Assembly (NCBI GenBank): GCA_964512635.1 | Contig: CAZEJB010000022.1 | Location: 1 to 64,000, forward strand | Direction: 5' to 3' | From: JADZFO01 sp964512635 | GTDB taxonomy: Bacteria; 4484-113; JAFGCY01 | DNA: 64,000 bases | Part shown: positions 42,959-51,756 of the stretch, piece after piece | Layout of the letters: every line of letters begins with the position of its first letter | Position numbering within the stretch: the first letter of the stretch is position 1 | Notes under the pieces: generated by a model | What the model saw: only the letters and a program-made list of their open reading frames with translations | Databases searched by the model: none | What the model was told of the DNA's origin: nothing | Translations under genes and position numbers: made by a program

Positions 42959-43590
42959 TGATTTCCCCCGGGAAAGCCGTCAGAGCCGACAGCTTGCTTG
43001 CAGCTTCATGGCTAAGGCGCGGTCAAGCGGCAGACCGGACACCCTGGATAGCCAATCAGTGCTCGCCGCGATTTTACCAGCAAGCCCTGTGCGGCAGTCT
43101 CAACTTCGCCGTCGGCGGGCGTGATTTGCTCCCCTTGGACCGCCGGCTTTAGCCGGCATCTTCTCTGGGACCGCCGGACATAGTCCTGCACGCTGTACCG
43201 GAGGCCGTGCCGCGCTGCGCTTGGCACGGAATGTCGCTCGCTGCGCTCGCGCTTCCGGGCCATGTTTCAGCGGCGAGGCCGGTAGCGCCGCACTCAGTGG
43301 CGGCGCAGCGCAGAGTAGCGCCGGCCCCCGTGCCGGCGAAACCATGGCATTTCCGGGCAGCAACTCAGCCGCTCGGCCGGTGGCGCCGGTATGCGCTTCA
43401 ACGCTACCGGCGGGATGGTGATGTTTCCGGGCAGCCCGGACTGGGCAAGCCCCGCCGGTTTCCCGTAGCAGCGCGGCCCCGTCCGCGCGTCTTTTCGTTC
43501 GGCTGTGTAGCGGGCAAGACCCGCCGGTTTCAAACCGGCCCCACCGGCCTCGGGTGGTTGTATCATCTTGCAATCCGGGAGGCTGTTCGC
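42959..43590. other. Palindrome-rich spacer
   Basis: 630 bp without a convincing gene, dense in GC-rich inverted repeats: GCCGGC-TTTA-GCCGGC (43142-43157), GCGGG-CAAGA-CCCGC headed by GTAG (43507-43524) followed by CCGGTTT-C-AAACCGG, and several CGCCGG/CCGGCG hairpins between 43315 and 43400. It looks like an accumulation site for REP elements. Confidence 0.55.
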
Positions 43591-44295
43591 ATGACAACAG
43601 TTGTCATCCCAACTTACATGATTGGGCCGAAGGTTATTGAGCTCGTTAGGGAAGCCAGACGCCGCGTGGTTCTGGTGACCCCTTTCATCCGCACCTGGGG
43701 GCATCTTGAAGAAGCGCTGCAGGCGGCAGGCAAGCGCGGCGTTGAAACCACTGTCCTGTTCAGAGCGGACAAGGTTGAAGAGTACCGCGACATGTCGAAG
43801 AAGCTGCTTGGCTATGGTGTCAAGCTCGGCACTATCAACAATTTGCATGCCAAGGTCTACGCCAACGAATCCTCTTGTTTGTTGACCTCGATGAATCTCT
43901 ACGATGTCTCAGCACAGAACAATGAAGAGTTCGCGCTGCACACCACGGAGACTGAGCTGCTCAGGGCGACCATGGAGTACACCAATGACCTGCTCCAGCG
44001 TGCGACCTTGATTAAAGGGGAGAACAAGGCCATCGGCGCTTTCAAATCGGCGGTAGGCCTTGCTGCCGGTGCCGCCAGTGCTGTCGCCGTGGCTGTCAAC
44101 CCGGCCAGCTGCATCCGCTGCGGCGAGAAGATCGCCTGGAACTTCGAGAAGCCGATGTGCGCTGGCTGCTACAGCGCGTGGTCCAAGTACAAGAACCCGG
44201 AGTACGTGGAGAAGTTCTGCCACGACTGCGGCAAGCCGCACAAGAGCAGCATGCTGAAGCCGGTGTGTTTGAGCTGTTATAAGAGGACGAAGTAG
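43591..44295 (+). CDS. PLD-like nuclease with C-terminal zinc ribbons
   Basis: 234 aa from the ATG at 43591 (GGGAGG upstream). One phospholipase-D-like domain with an HxK motif in NLHAKVYANES followed by SMNLYDVSAQNNEEF, where the usual Asp after HxK is Glu. Single-motif PLD proteins act as dimers. The C-terminal 70 residues hold four CxxC pairs (CIRC, CAGC, CHDC, CLSC), i.e. two zinc ribbons. Nuclease or DNA-binding function is inferred. Convergent with the low-GC SEC-C gene. Confidence 0.75.
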   Translation: MTTVVIPTYMIGPKVIELVREARRRVVLVTPFIRTWGHLEEALQAAGKRGVETTVLFRADKVEEYRDMSKKLLGYGVKLGTINNLHAKVYANESSCLLTSMNLYDVSAQNNEEFALHTTETELLRATMEYTNDLLQRATLIKGENKAIGAFKSAVGLAAGAASAVAVAVNPASCIRCGEKIAWNFEKPMCAGCYSAWSKYKNPEYVEKFCHDCGKPHKSSMLKPVCLSCYKRTK

Positions 44296-44374
44296 CTCTA
44301 CTGTATTGCCAACCTGAGAGGCCGCCGACTACTCCTCCCAAGTCATTTACATTTGCTGGTCCGATTCAATTCAA

Positions 44375-46624
44375 CTAACCCAAACAACACTTCTTGTACT
44401 TCTTGCCACTCCCGCAGAAGCATTTATCATTCCTCCCAATCTGAAATTTCTTGACCGAACCTGTGGTCGCCAAAATGTGACTAAGCGGAAGCTCTTCATG
44501 GTTATCTGTATCCTTAAGACAGTAAACACCACGGATACTGGCAAACGAAGCATCCATCATGACCAGGAGGCCACTTTTGCAGTGCGAGACACGCATCCAG
44601 CCAACTCCCCTTAACTTCCAATCCTCTACGGTGTTTGGGCCTACGTCACTTTTGATCAACAATGCTACTCTACGCCTGGTTAGGGGTTGTTCCCAATGAA
44701 CTAGAGGTCCACTCTGAATCTCTCCACATCGTGCCATTCGTCCAGCATTTTCTATAGCCGCATCTATCGCGCTGATTCGCTCATCGAGCGCATCAAGTAA
44801 TATGCTTGCTCCTGCAATATAACCACGGGGTCTCTGTGCATTGAGTATTTCAACCACCCTCTCCTGTAATCCAGTTAACGTACGTGGCTTGATAGTTTCA
44901 CGGTAATTATCCTGATAATAGTATTCATCCTCAAGCAGCTCCAATCTCTTGTCGATGGGCTCCGTAATGAATGCAATTCCTGTGAACTCCTTGGTCCTCG
45001 ACAATTGGGTCGCAACTTTCAATGGGGCCATGCCGTCTTCGTGATACATCATAAGAGCAACAGTGTCAGACGTATCCGCTATGGTTTTGTCCCTCAAGAC
45101 AGCTAGTCTATTGGTCAAAAAGTTGAATACGTGAATAGGCTCCTGCAACAGCCAGGTTATGGCACTCAAGTCAGGCAGAGAAACTGTCCACTCACAATCG
45201 TACGGATTTAGGTCGCCTTCAAACATACCGCGTCGTAAGTGATCACTTCTCGCCATAGACCAATCTAAGGTCACGACTAGACCTATAACAGTCTCAAGAT
45301 TATCGTGGGCTAATCTGTCAACTTGATTTCCTGAGGCATCATAGATAGCTAACTCTTTAGACTCTGCAAGTGCCTTCCGAAAGCTTCTAATCTGACCAAT
45401 ACCTTTCCCAATTGACTTCCAATAGTCATCAAATATGTTCAGAGAACTCATCTTTCTCGTGCTTGTCGTGAACGCAGCCGACTTTACCTCAATAATCAAG
45501 AGGCAGCTGTCATGCACTACCATTACGTCAATCTCTTTGCGTTTGCCTTCGGTGTCGCTGTAGAAGATGTTGCTATACACTTCGTGACTAGGAAACACCC
45601 TTTCCAAGTACTCCCTAGCGAGCTGTTCTGATATCATCATTCTGTGTTCATTGAACGATTGTGTTAAGGATTCATCACCCATTTGGAAAATACTCACTTG
45701 TAAAGAATCTATGGCACTGCTAACTAATAGACTTGAATCCATGACGTAAAGATAGTCTTCCGTGTAGAGCATTGGATATGTGCGGAATCGACAAAGCTCA
45801 GCAAACAGCTCTAGCGACAGAACATCCTCCCTACTAGTGCAGTTGGCCTTGATTCCAAGACTTATCGCGATGTGCTGGATCACTTCAAGGGGTAGGTTCG
45901 TTTCGTTGGCTATGCACTCCAGGCTAATCTTTACCGGATAATCCAGCATGCAATCGTGAATATGGTTGGTCTCAGAATTGGTTAGGACCAATTCATGTCT
46001 ATACCTGATGGCCTCAAATAAGCTCGGATTGGCGTCAAACAAGGGATCCATGCGGTCAGCAATGTGATCAGTCTGGATGCGAGTAACGGCGTTGACAAAC
46101 AGAAATAGGTCGTCTATTGTGAATCCTAGAAATTTCTTGAAAGTATCGGAAAAAGTGCCCCCAAAGAGAGAGTACAAGATTTCCACCAAGAGTGTTACAT
46201 TTGTCTTATGTGGCATAGTGAAACGCTCCGACAAAGCTCGTTGTCTCAACCATCGGTACTCATTGCCTGGTGATTTATCCACACCCATTTGTAACATAGC
46301 TTCTATGATCTGCCACAATTCACTAACAAGCTGGAGAAGTTCTGCAGTCGCCGTGTCACTGTTAACATCATCAGACGATTGTGGACTGGATTCAATACTC
46401 AAGAGATAGCCAGATATCATCATCAATGGGAAGCTTGTACCTAGTTTGTCTCTGCCAGAGTACAGATCCTCTATTAGATATCTAACGATCTTGACAAAAC
46501 TGTGTAAGCGGTCCTCAGTGCGGTCCAAGAATAAGTCAATTCCTCGCTTCCATTGAGATTCGAGTTCTTCTCTTGAATAGCCTTTGAACGGATTGTCTCT
46601 AAGGAGCTCTTTGTATGTCATCAT
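44375..46624 (-). CDS. Low-GC protein with PD-(D/E)xK nuclease core and SEC-C tail
   Basis: 749 aa. GC is clearly lower than in neighbours (near 45% by eye, against about 60% or more) and codon use is unlike the rest, suggesting recent transfer. Residues 364-381 read EIDVMVVHDSCLLIIEVKS: Asp366, Glu379 and Lys381 form a PD-(D/E)xK-type nuclease core. The last 20 residues form a SEC-C zinc motif (KCFCGSGKKYKKCC). The rest is helical and unrecognised. The start overlaps the carboxylase stop (TGATG), so translation may be coupled. A defence-type nuclease is a reasonable guess, not proven. Confidence 0.72.
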   Translation of the reverse strand: MMTYKELLRDNPFKGYSREELESQWKRGIDLFLDRTEDRLHSFVKIVRYLIEDLYSGRDKLGTSFPLMMISGYLLSIESSPQSSDDVNSDTATAELLQLVSELWQIIEAMLQMGVDKSPGNEYRWLRQRALSERFTMPHKTNVTLLVEILYSLFGGTFSDTFKKFLGFTIDDLFLFVNAVTRIQTDHIADRMDPLFDANPSLFEAIRYRHELVLTNSETNHIHDCMLDYPVKISLECIANETNLPLEVIQHIAISLGIKANCTSREDVLSLELFAELCRFRTYPMLYTEDYLYVMDSSLLVSSAIDSLQVSIFQMGDESLTQSFNEHRMMISEQLAREYLERVFPSHEVYSNIFYSDTEGKRKEIDVMVVHDSCLLIIEVKSAAFTTSTRKMSSLNIFDDYWKSIGKGIGQIRSFRKALAESKELAIYDASGNQVDRLAHDNLETVIGLVVTLDWSMARSDHLRRGMFEGDLNPYDCEWTVSLPDLSAITWLLQEPIHVFNFLTNRLAVLRDKTIADTSDTVALMMYHEDGMAPLKVATQLSRTKEFTGIAFITEPIDKRLELLEDEYYYQDNYRETIKPRTLTGLQERVVEILNAQRPRGYIAGASILLDALDERISAIDAAIENAGRMARCGEIQSGPLVHWEQPLTRRRVALLIKSDVGPNTVEDWKLRGVGWMRVSHCKSGLLVMMDASFASIRGVYCLKDTDNHEELPLSHILATTGSVKKFQIGRNDKCFCGSGKKYKKCCLG

Positions 46625-48303
46625 CACATCCTCATCACTCCCATCTTCATTCTCCCCACCGCTGCGCCCTGGCTCATCGCGATCCCCAGCGCGAGTGCGC
46701 TGCGGGTATCCCTCAGGCGCAGGATGCCGTCGTCCCACAGCCTGGCGGTGGAGTAATAGGGGCTGCCCTCACGCTCGTATTTCTCCAGGGTCGGGTGCTT
46801 GAACAGCGCTTCTTCCTCGGGGGTCATCGGCTCGGCGCCCTCGCGGGCCAGCTGCTCCTGCTTGACCTGCGCCAGCACCGCCGCCGCCTGCTCGCCGCCC
46901 ATTACGCTGATGCGGCTGTTGGGCCACATCCACAGCAGGCGCGGCTGATAGCCCCGGCCGCACATGCCGTAGTTCCCCGCGCCATAGCTGCCGCCGATGA
47001 TCACGGTGAACTTCGGCACCTGCGCGTTGGCCACGGCGTGGACCATCTTCGCGCCGTCCTTGGCGATGCCGCCGTGCTCGGCCTCGCGGCCGACCATATA
47101 ACCGGTGATGTTCTGCAGGAAGACCAGCGGCACGCCGCGCTGGCAGCACAGCTCGATGAAGTGCGTCGCCTTCAGCGCCGAGGAGCTGAACAGGATGCCC
47201 TGGTTGGCCAGGATGCCGACGAGGTAGCCCTCGATGCGCGCGAAGCCGCAGATCAGGGTCTCGCCATACTCGCGCTTGAACTCGTGGAAGCGGCTGTCAT
47301 CGACCAGGCGCGCGATGACTTCCTTGACCTCGTAGGGCTTGCGCAGGTCGGCGGGCACCAGGCCGTAGAGCTCATCCGGGTCATAGCGCGGCGGGGCAGG
47401 GGCTTCCCGGGTAGGGGCGCACGGATGTGCGCCCACGGCACCGCTGGGCGCACATCCGTGCGCCCCCACAAGAGAAGAATGCGGACTAAAGTCCGCGCTC
47501 CCGCCGAGCGCCTCCGCCATGTCCCGAAGGATGCGGATCGCGTGCGGGTCGTCCTCGGCCAGGCGGTCGGCCACGCCGCTGATGCGCGTATGCACCTCGC
47601 CGCCGCCGAGCTCGCGGGCGCTGATGATCTCGCCGGTGGCGGCCTGCACCAGCGGCGGACCGGCGAGGAAGATCGTGCCGCCGCGGGTGATCACGGCCTC
47701 GTCGCTCATCGCCGGCACATAGGCCCCGCCCGCGGTACACATGCCGAGCACGGCGGAAAGCTGCGGGATGCCCGCGGCGCTCAGCCGCGCCTGGTTATAG
47801 AAGATCCGCCCGAAATCGTCATAGTCCGGGAAGACCTCGCTTTGCATCGGCAGGAAGGCGCCGCCGGAATCGACCAGATAGATGCAGGGCAGGCGGTTCT
47901 CAAGGGCGATCTCCTGCGCCCGCAGGTGCTTGCGCACGGTGATCGGGTGATAGGTGCCGCCCTTGACCGTCGCGTCGTTGGCCAGGATCATGCAGGGCCG
48001 GCCCTGTACCGAACCGATGCCGGAGATCAGGCCGCCGGCGGGCAGCGGGTCGGAATCGTAAAGCTGGTAGCCGGCCAGCGATGACAGCTCCAGCCAGGGC
48101 GTGCCGGGGTCAAGCAGCAGCTCGAGGCGCTCGCGGGCCAAAAGCTTGCCCTGCTCGCGCTGGCGCGCCTGGTACTTCTCGCCGCCGCCCTCCTTGATCC
48201 GCGCCAGGATCTCGTCGTACTGCGCCTCCAGCGCGCGGTGCGCATCGCTATTGCGCTTGAAGTCGTCGCCGGACGGATTGACGCGGGTGGGAAGCAGCTC
48301 CAT
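46624..48303 (-). CDS. Acyl-CoA carboxylase carboxyltransferase beta subunit (MccB type)
   Basis: 559 aa. Both crotonase-like halves are present: LPAGGLISGIGSVQGRPCMILANDATVKGG, YLVDSGGAFLPMQ, GMCTAGGAYVPAMSDE in the first; FARIEGYLVGILANQGILFSSSALK, QNITGYMVG, GGSYGAGNYGMCGRGY, WPNSRISVMGGEQAA in the second. This fits methylcrotonyl-CoA or geranyl-CoA carboxylase. Residues about 265-303 are an extra Pro/Ala/Cys-rich insert encoded by REP palindromes. No biotin subunit is nearby. TAGAAT lies 6 nt before the ATG. Confidence 0.9.
   Translation of the reverse strand: MELLPTRVNPSGDDFKRNSDAHRALEAQYDEILARIKEGGGEKYQARQREQGKLLARERLELLLDPGTPWLELSSLAGYQLYDSDPLPAGGLISGIGSVQGRPCMILANDATVKGGTYHPITVRKHLRAQEIALENRLPCIYLVDSGGAFLPMQSEVFPDYDDFGRIFYNQARLSAAGIPQLSAVLGMCTAGGAYVPAMSDEAVITRGGTIFLAGPPLVQAATGEIISARELGGGEVHTRISGVADRLAEDDPHAIRILRDMAEALGGSADFSPHSSLVGAHGCAPSGAVGAHPCAPTREAPAPPRYDPDELYGLVPADLRKPYEVKEVIARLVDDSRFHEFKREYGETLICGFARIEGYLVGILANQGILFSSSALKATHFIELCCQRGVPLVFLQNITGYMVGREAEHGGIAKDGAKMVHAVANAQVPKFTVIIGGSYGAGNYGMCGRGYQPRLLWMWPNSRISVMGGEQAAAVLAQVKQEQLAREGAEPMTPEEEALFKHPTLEKYEREGSPYYSTARLWDDGILRLRDTRSALALGIAMSQGAAVGRMKMGVMRM
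47411..47434 (+). repeat. REP palindrome inside the carboxylase gene
   Basis: GTAG followed by GGGCGCAC-GGAT-GTGCGCCC. Confidence 0.75.
47446..47469 (-). repeat. REP palindrome inside the carboxylase gene, opposite orientation
   Basis: On the minus strand GTGG followed by GGGCGCAC-GGAT-GTGCGCCC, the same stem as at 47411 but inverted. The two form a BIME-like pair with an 11-bp spacer. Confidence 0.75.
47481..47501 (-). repeat. Third palindrome inside the carboxylase gene
   Basis: GCGGAC-TTTA-GTCCGC on the minus strand, preceded by GGAG, a variant of the GTAG head. Confidence 0.55.
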
Positions 48304-48309
48304 GCACCT

Positions 48310-48315
48310 ATTCTA
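48310..48315 (-). promoter_or_regulatory. -10 box TAGAAT, leaderless start
   Basis: TAGAAT on the minus strand, 6 nt, then the carboxylase ATG (48303). Confidence 0.55.
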
Positions 48316-48328
48316 AAGGGAGAAGATC

Positions 48329-48520
48329 CGATCCAACGCAGAGATACAGAGAACCCGGAGGACCGCAGAGATTTAAGTCCAGAATCCTGATTCTGAACGA
48401 AAAGTCATCAGACTGAACTTAAGTGTGGTCTGCAAGAACTCCCGAAAATGGCGGAGAGTAGATCACCTTTGGTCCCTGCTCTGCGAAACTATGCGTTCTC
48501 TGTATCTCTGCGCTGGATCG
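48329..48520. repeat. 192-bp element with 26-bp inverted ends (MITE-like)
   Basis: The ends 48329-48354 and 48495-48520 are inverted copies differing at 1 of 26 positions (CGATCCA, then CGCAGAGATACAGAGAAC). The interior has no gene. It lies in the 350-bp spacer between the carboxylase and clostripain genes. It could be a small non-autonomous element or a long hairpin terminator region. Confidence 0.6.
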
Positions 48521-48656
48521 GGTTCCGGGACGGCGCGGCAATCTTGCACGGTGCGTGGTCAGGGCCGCGCTGCTGCTTCCTGAGAAATCTTCCATCCCTA
48601 TTCTGCTGTCCATCACTAGCCTTCAGCCATCCGCAGTCTGCCATTCGCAATCCGCC

Positions 48657-50393
48657 CTACTCGAAGCCAACCGCTTCGAGGCTCTCCAGCCACTGCGTGT
48701 ACTGGTTAAAGGCCAGCGGACGGTACATGGCGCTGTAGGAGCTGGTGTAACCAGGGCCGGGCAGAAACATGTACAGCCCGCTGCGCCCCGGCGCGTTTTC
48801 AGAGACGAAGTACCGGACCGTGTTTTCGTAGGCCGCGCGGACCTGCTCGGCCTGCGAGCGCAGGACCGGGTCGTTGACTGTTGCAAGGTAATCGTCAAGG
48901 AAGGCGCCGAGGTCCTGTTGCTCGCCCAGCAGGGGCTGCGCTTCAACCACGTCCCGGAACTCGCTGGCCAGATCCTTGTTGGCGAGACCCAGGCTGAGCC
49001 CGAGAAACTGCAGCTCGCCCCCGAGCTCAGTCAGCGCCGCACTGTCGATGAGCGCATGGCAGATCTCGCGATCATCGTATTCAGCCAGGAAGGCGTCCAT
49101 GAAGACATGCCCGACCTCAGGGGCAGAAAGTGTGCCGGGGGCGCTTGCCCACTGGCTCATCACGGCGTCATAGGGGAAGCCCCAGATGGGTACGATCACC
49201 GAGCTGGCGACCATGTAGTCCGCCAGTTCACGATACTCAAAAAGGCTCTCGACGTCGCCCATGGAGCAGGAATCGAAGAGCAGCAGATCGAAGTGGAAGC
49301 CCTCCAGCTCAGCAGCAATCCAGCCGTTGCTGGTATGCCCGCCGATGCCGTCGCTGTAGTCAATCAGCACGCCGCTGTTGGAGCGAATCGCGCTGCTGCC
49401 GCCCTTGTCTGCGGGCGGTGCATCACGCTCCGGGCGCCAGCCTGTGCCATGGCCCCAGAGCACAAGGGCTGTGTGCTCTGCCGGGAAGTTATCACTGGCC
49501 CACTGCACGAATTCCCGCAGGTGCCGAGGATCGCCGCAGTCATAGCCGCTGCGCTCGAAGGTGACATTGGCTGGATCTGCGGTGTTGTTGACTGCTGCGG
49601 GATCGGCATCCGCGGCGACCTTGATGAAGTTCACCTGCTCGATACCGCTGGTGCCGGCTTCAAAGTCGTAGGGGATGTCATAGCCTGCGAGGATGCGCAC
49701 CTTGCCCGTGCTGCCGACGCTTTCCAGCTCGTTAAGATCCATGACGCCGTAGGGCGAAAGGTTGTTGTCCGCCGCCATCCACAGCAGCAGGTTCCAGGGC
49801 GCGTCCTGTGGCGCTTCCATGTTGAGGTCAAGCTTGATCCTGGCGCTGGATCCGGCAGGACAGAAGAGCGCAAAGCGCAGCTCGCGGCCGGCGCTGAGAA
49901 GCCCATCAACCGGTAGCGCTGCGGTTGCCGTACTGTCAAAGCTGCGGGCCTGCGTCTCCCAGGACCAGGCGCTGTGCCCCCAGTCGGCCCAGGCCAGCCA
50001 GAGGCCGGAAGCGGCACCGCTGAGTTGCAGGACGCTGGGCGGCTGAGCCTCCGCGTCCAGCGTGGCAGCAAAAACAGCGAAGCTGTCGAGGAGCGGATCG
50101 CCAAGGGTCAGGTATTCGCCGTCGAAGGCCGCGCCATAACTGGCCTGCAGGTCATGAGCGGCCAGGATGTACTGGCTGGCGCTGCGCGGGATCTGTTGCA
50201 GGCGATCACCGGGCCGGGGCGATGGGAGGCGCGGAATGTGCACCCGCTGAGAGTCGGCAGCCGGCTTGGCCAGCGTGTCTGCGGGGCTCAGCGTTGCCGG
50301 CGCTGAGGCACAGGCGCCGAGCAGAAGGATCGCGCACAGCACGCAAAGGCGGGCCAGCAGGCCCGGGAAGCATTTGTACTTCAGCCGTGTCAT
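48657..50393 (-). CDS. Clostripain-family (C11) peptidase lipoprotein
   Basis: 578 aa. Lipobox LGAC (Cys28). Residues about 91-192 carry the LALADWs-type module shared with two other lipoproteins. The C11 catalytic domain starts near residue 198 (WNLLLWMAADNNLSPYGVMDLNEL) and has His315 in LVLWGHGTGW and Cys376 in LLLFDSCSMG, the expected dyad. It cleaves after Arg or Lys in the family. A cell-envelope cysteine protease is likely. GGGAG ribosome site. Confidence 0.88.
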   Translation of the reverse strand: MTRLKYKCFPGLLARLCVLCAILLLGACASAPATLSPADTLAKPAADSQRVHIPRLPSPRPGDRLQQIPRSASQYILAAHDLQASYGAAFDGEYLTLGDPLLDSFAVFAATLDAEAQPPSVLQLSGAASGLWLAWADWGHSAWSWETQARSFDSTATAALPVDGLLSAGRELRFALFCPAGSSARIKLDLNMEAPQDAPWNLLLWMAADNNLSPYGVMDLNELESVGSTGKVRILAGYDIPYDFEAGTSGIEQVNFIKVAADADPAAVNNTADPANVTFERSGYDCGDPRHLREFVQWASDNFPAEHTALVLWGHGTGWRPERDAPPADKGGSSAIRSNSGVLIDYSDGIGGHTSNGWIAAELEGFHFDLLLFDSCSMGDVESLFEYRELADYMVASSVIVPIWGFPYDAVMSQWASAPGTLSAPEVGHVFMDAFLAEYDDREICHALIDSAALTELGGELQFLGLSLGLANKDLASEFRDVVEAQPLLGEQQDLGAFLDDYLATVNDPVLRSQAEQVRAAYENTVRYFVSENAPGRSGLYMFLPGPGYTSSYSAMYRPLAFNQYTQWLESLEAVGFE

Positions 50394-50461
50394 TGCTCCC
50401 GACGTAATTGCTGATACAGCGCGGGGGCTATAGGTAACCGGAAGCCGGCTCGGCGGGCGGC

Positions 50462-51709
50462 CTAGTCTTCCGCGTGGCGCCAGTCATAGACGGCATGGCG
50501 GGCGGCGGTCGCGCAGATTCCGGCCAGCGCTGCAAGCATCAGAAGCAGCAGCGGCAGCCGGTACCACTGCAGCGAGCAGAATGCCCCGGCAACTTTGGCG
50601 CCGACGCCGAGGCACTCACCAAAGGGCAGGGCCAGCGGGTTCATGAGCGCGGCGCTGGAGAAGTACCAGCCCATGGTGTTGCCCAGATTGCGCAGACTGG
50701 AAGCGCTGATACCGGCGTCGAAGTTCATGATCATCAGCCACCACAGCGCGATACCCGCCGGGGGCGGCAGGGCGGCCAGGAAAATGCGCAGGAGCGGCCG
50801 GGGGCGGGCGAAGTGCATCACCGCTGTAATCCAGATCAGCGGGCCGAAGGGAGCAATGGCAGCGCCAAGGTGCTGCAGGTCGGCATAGGCGGTGGTCATG
50901 TAGTCATACCAGTTGAAGAAGGCCGCGAAGCCGAGGGGGATATAGAGAATCTGCGCAGCGGCGATCGATGCCGCCACCAGCTGGGCCTGCCAGAACTGGC
51001 TGATGCTGCGGCCCAGGGCAATCAGAAAGAGCAGCATCAGGATCGAGCTCAGGAACCCCACTCCGTATAGCACCAGCAAGCTGAGCGGGCTTGAACGGAG
51101 CATCAGCAGGGGCTCGTAGCTGTAGGGCAACTGCGCCATCCAGCCCAGGCGCGCACTGCTCTCGACGGCGTTGATGACGACCAGAAACAAGGCATAGAGC
51201 GTCATGAAAATCGGCGCGGCAAAGGCCCAGCGCATCCACAGACGCGGGACGCAGATTGCCACCAGCGCGCAGACAAACTCGCGCTCGTCCAGCCGGGCTG
51301 AGAGCATCGACTCATCGAGGTTGACCTCGCCGGCGCCCAGGGTCCCCGGCACGGAGAGCAGACGCTGGGCGTAGATCGCCGTGTCGTAAAGCCCCGTGGA
51401 AATCCAGTATGACGCCAGCAAAACTGTAGAAATCAGGAGCGCCAGCGGCAGACGGATGTCAAAGGGGATATATGCAAGACGCGGAAGCAGAAAGTAGCTC
51501 AGCCCGAAGGTGATGGCAAAGCCCAGCGCATAGACCAAGGTCTGGCGCGGCAGGCTCTTGCGGCTTTCAGTACTGCGGCGTGCGGCCGAGCGGCTTAGCA
51601 ACTGATACAGCGCGTTGTCGCGCAGACCGGCTATAGCGTCACGCCACTCTTTCAGCGAGGGCAGCAGATCAGCCAGCAGATCAGCCTGGAGAATTGAAGG
51701 CCGCGCCAT
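50462..51709 (-). CDS. Polytopic membrane protein (Yip1-like pattern)
   Basis: 415 aa. At least nine hydrophobic helices from residue 58 on (TLVYALGFAITFGLSYFLLP, LPLALLISTVLLASYWIS, GVGFLSSILMLLFLIALG, LPLLLLMLAALAGICATA). A soluble N-terminal ~55 residues precede them. The helix arrangement and short loops recall YIP1-family proteins, but no diagnostic motif is visible. TAGAAT lies 6 nt upstream of the ATG, without a ribosome site. Confidence 0.65.
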   Translation of the reverse strand: MARPSILQADLLADLLPSLKEWRDAIAGLRDNALYQLLSRSAARRSTESRKSLPRQTLVYALGFAITFGLSYFLLPRLAYIPFDIRLPLALLISTVLLASYWISTGLYDTAIYAQRLLSVPGTLGAGEVNLDESMLSARLDEREFVCALVAICVPRLWMRWAFAAPIFMTLYALFLVVINAVESSARLGWMAQLPYSYEPLLMLRSSPLSLLVLYGVGFLSSILMLLFLIALGRSISQFWQAQLVAASIAAAQILYIPLGFAAFFNWYDYMTTAYADLQHLGAAIAPFGPLIWITAVMHFARPRPLLRIFLAALPPPAGIALWWLMIMNFDAGISASSLRNLGNTMGWYFSSAALMNPLALPFGECLGVGAKVAGAFCSLQWYRLPLLLLMLAALAGICATAARHAVYDWRHAED

Positions 51710-51715
51710 GCAGCA

Positions 51716-51721
51716 ATTCTA
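51716..51721 (-). promoter_or_regulatory. -10 box TAGAAT, leaderless start
   Basis: TAGAAT on the minus strand, 6 nt, then the ATG at 51709. Confidence 0.55.
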
Positions 51722-51756
51722 GCGCGCTGAAGGACGCTTAGCAGCAGGCAGGGACT

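Noticed and set aside
46615..48084. 489-aa open frame antisense to the carboxylase
   Set aside because: Its composition (His/Gln/Arg/Ala-rich) is typical of an antisense shadow of a high-GC gene.
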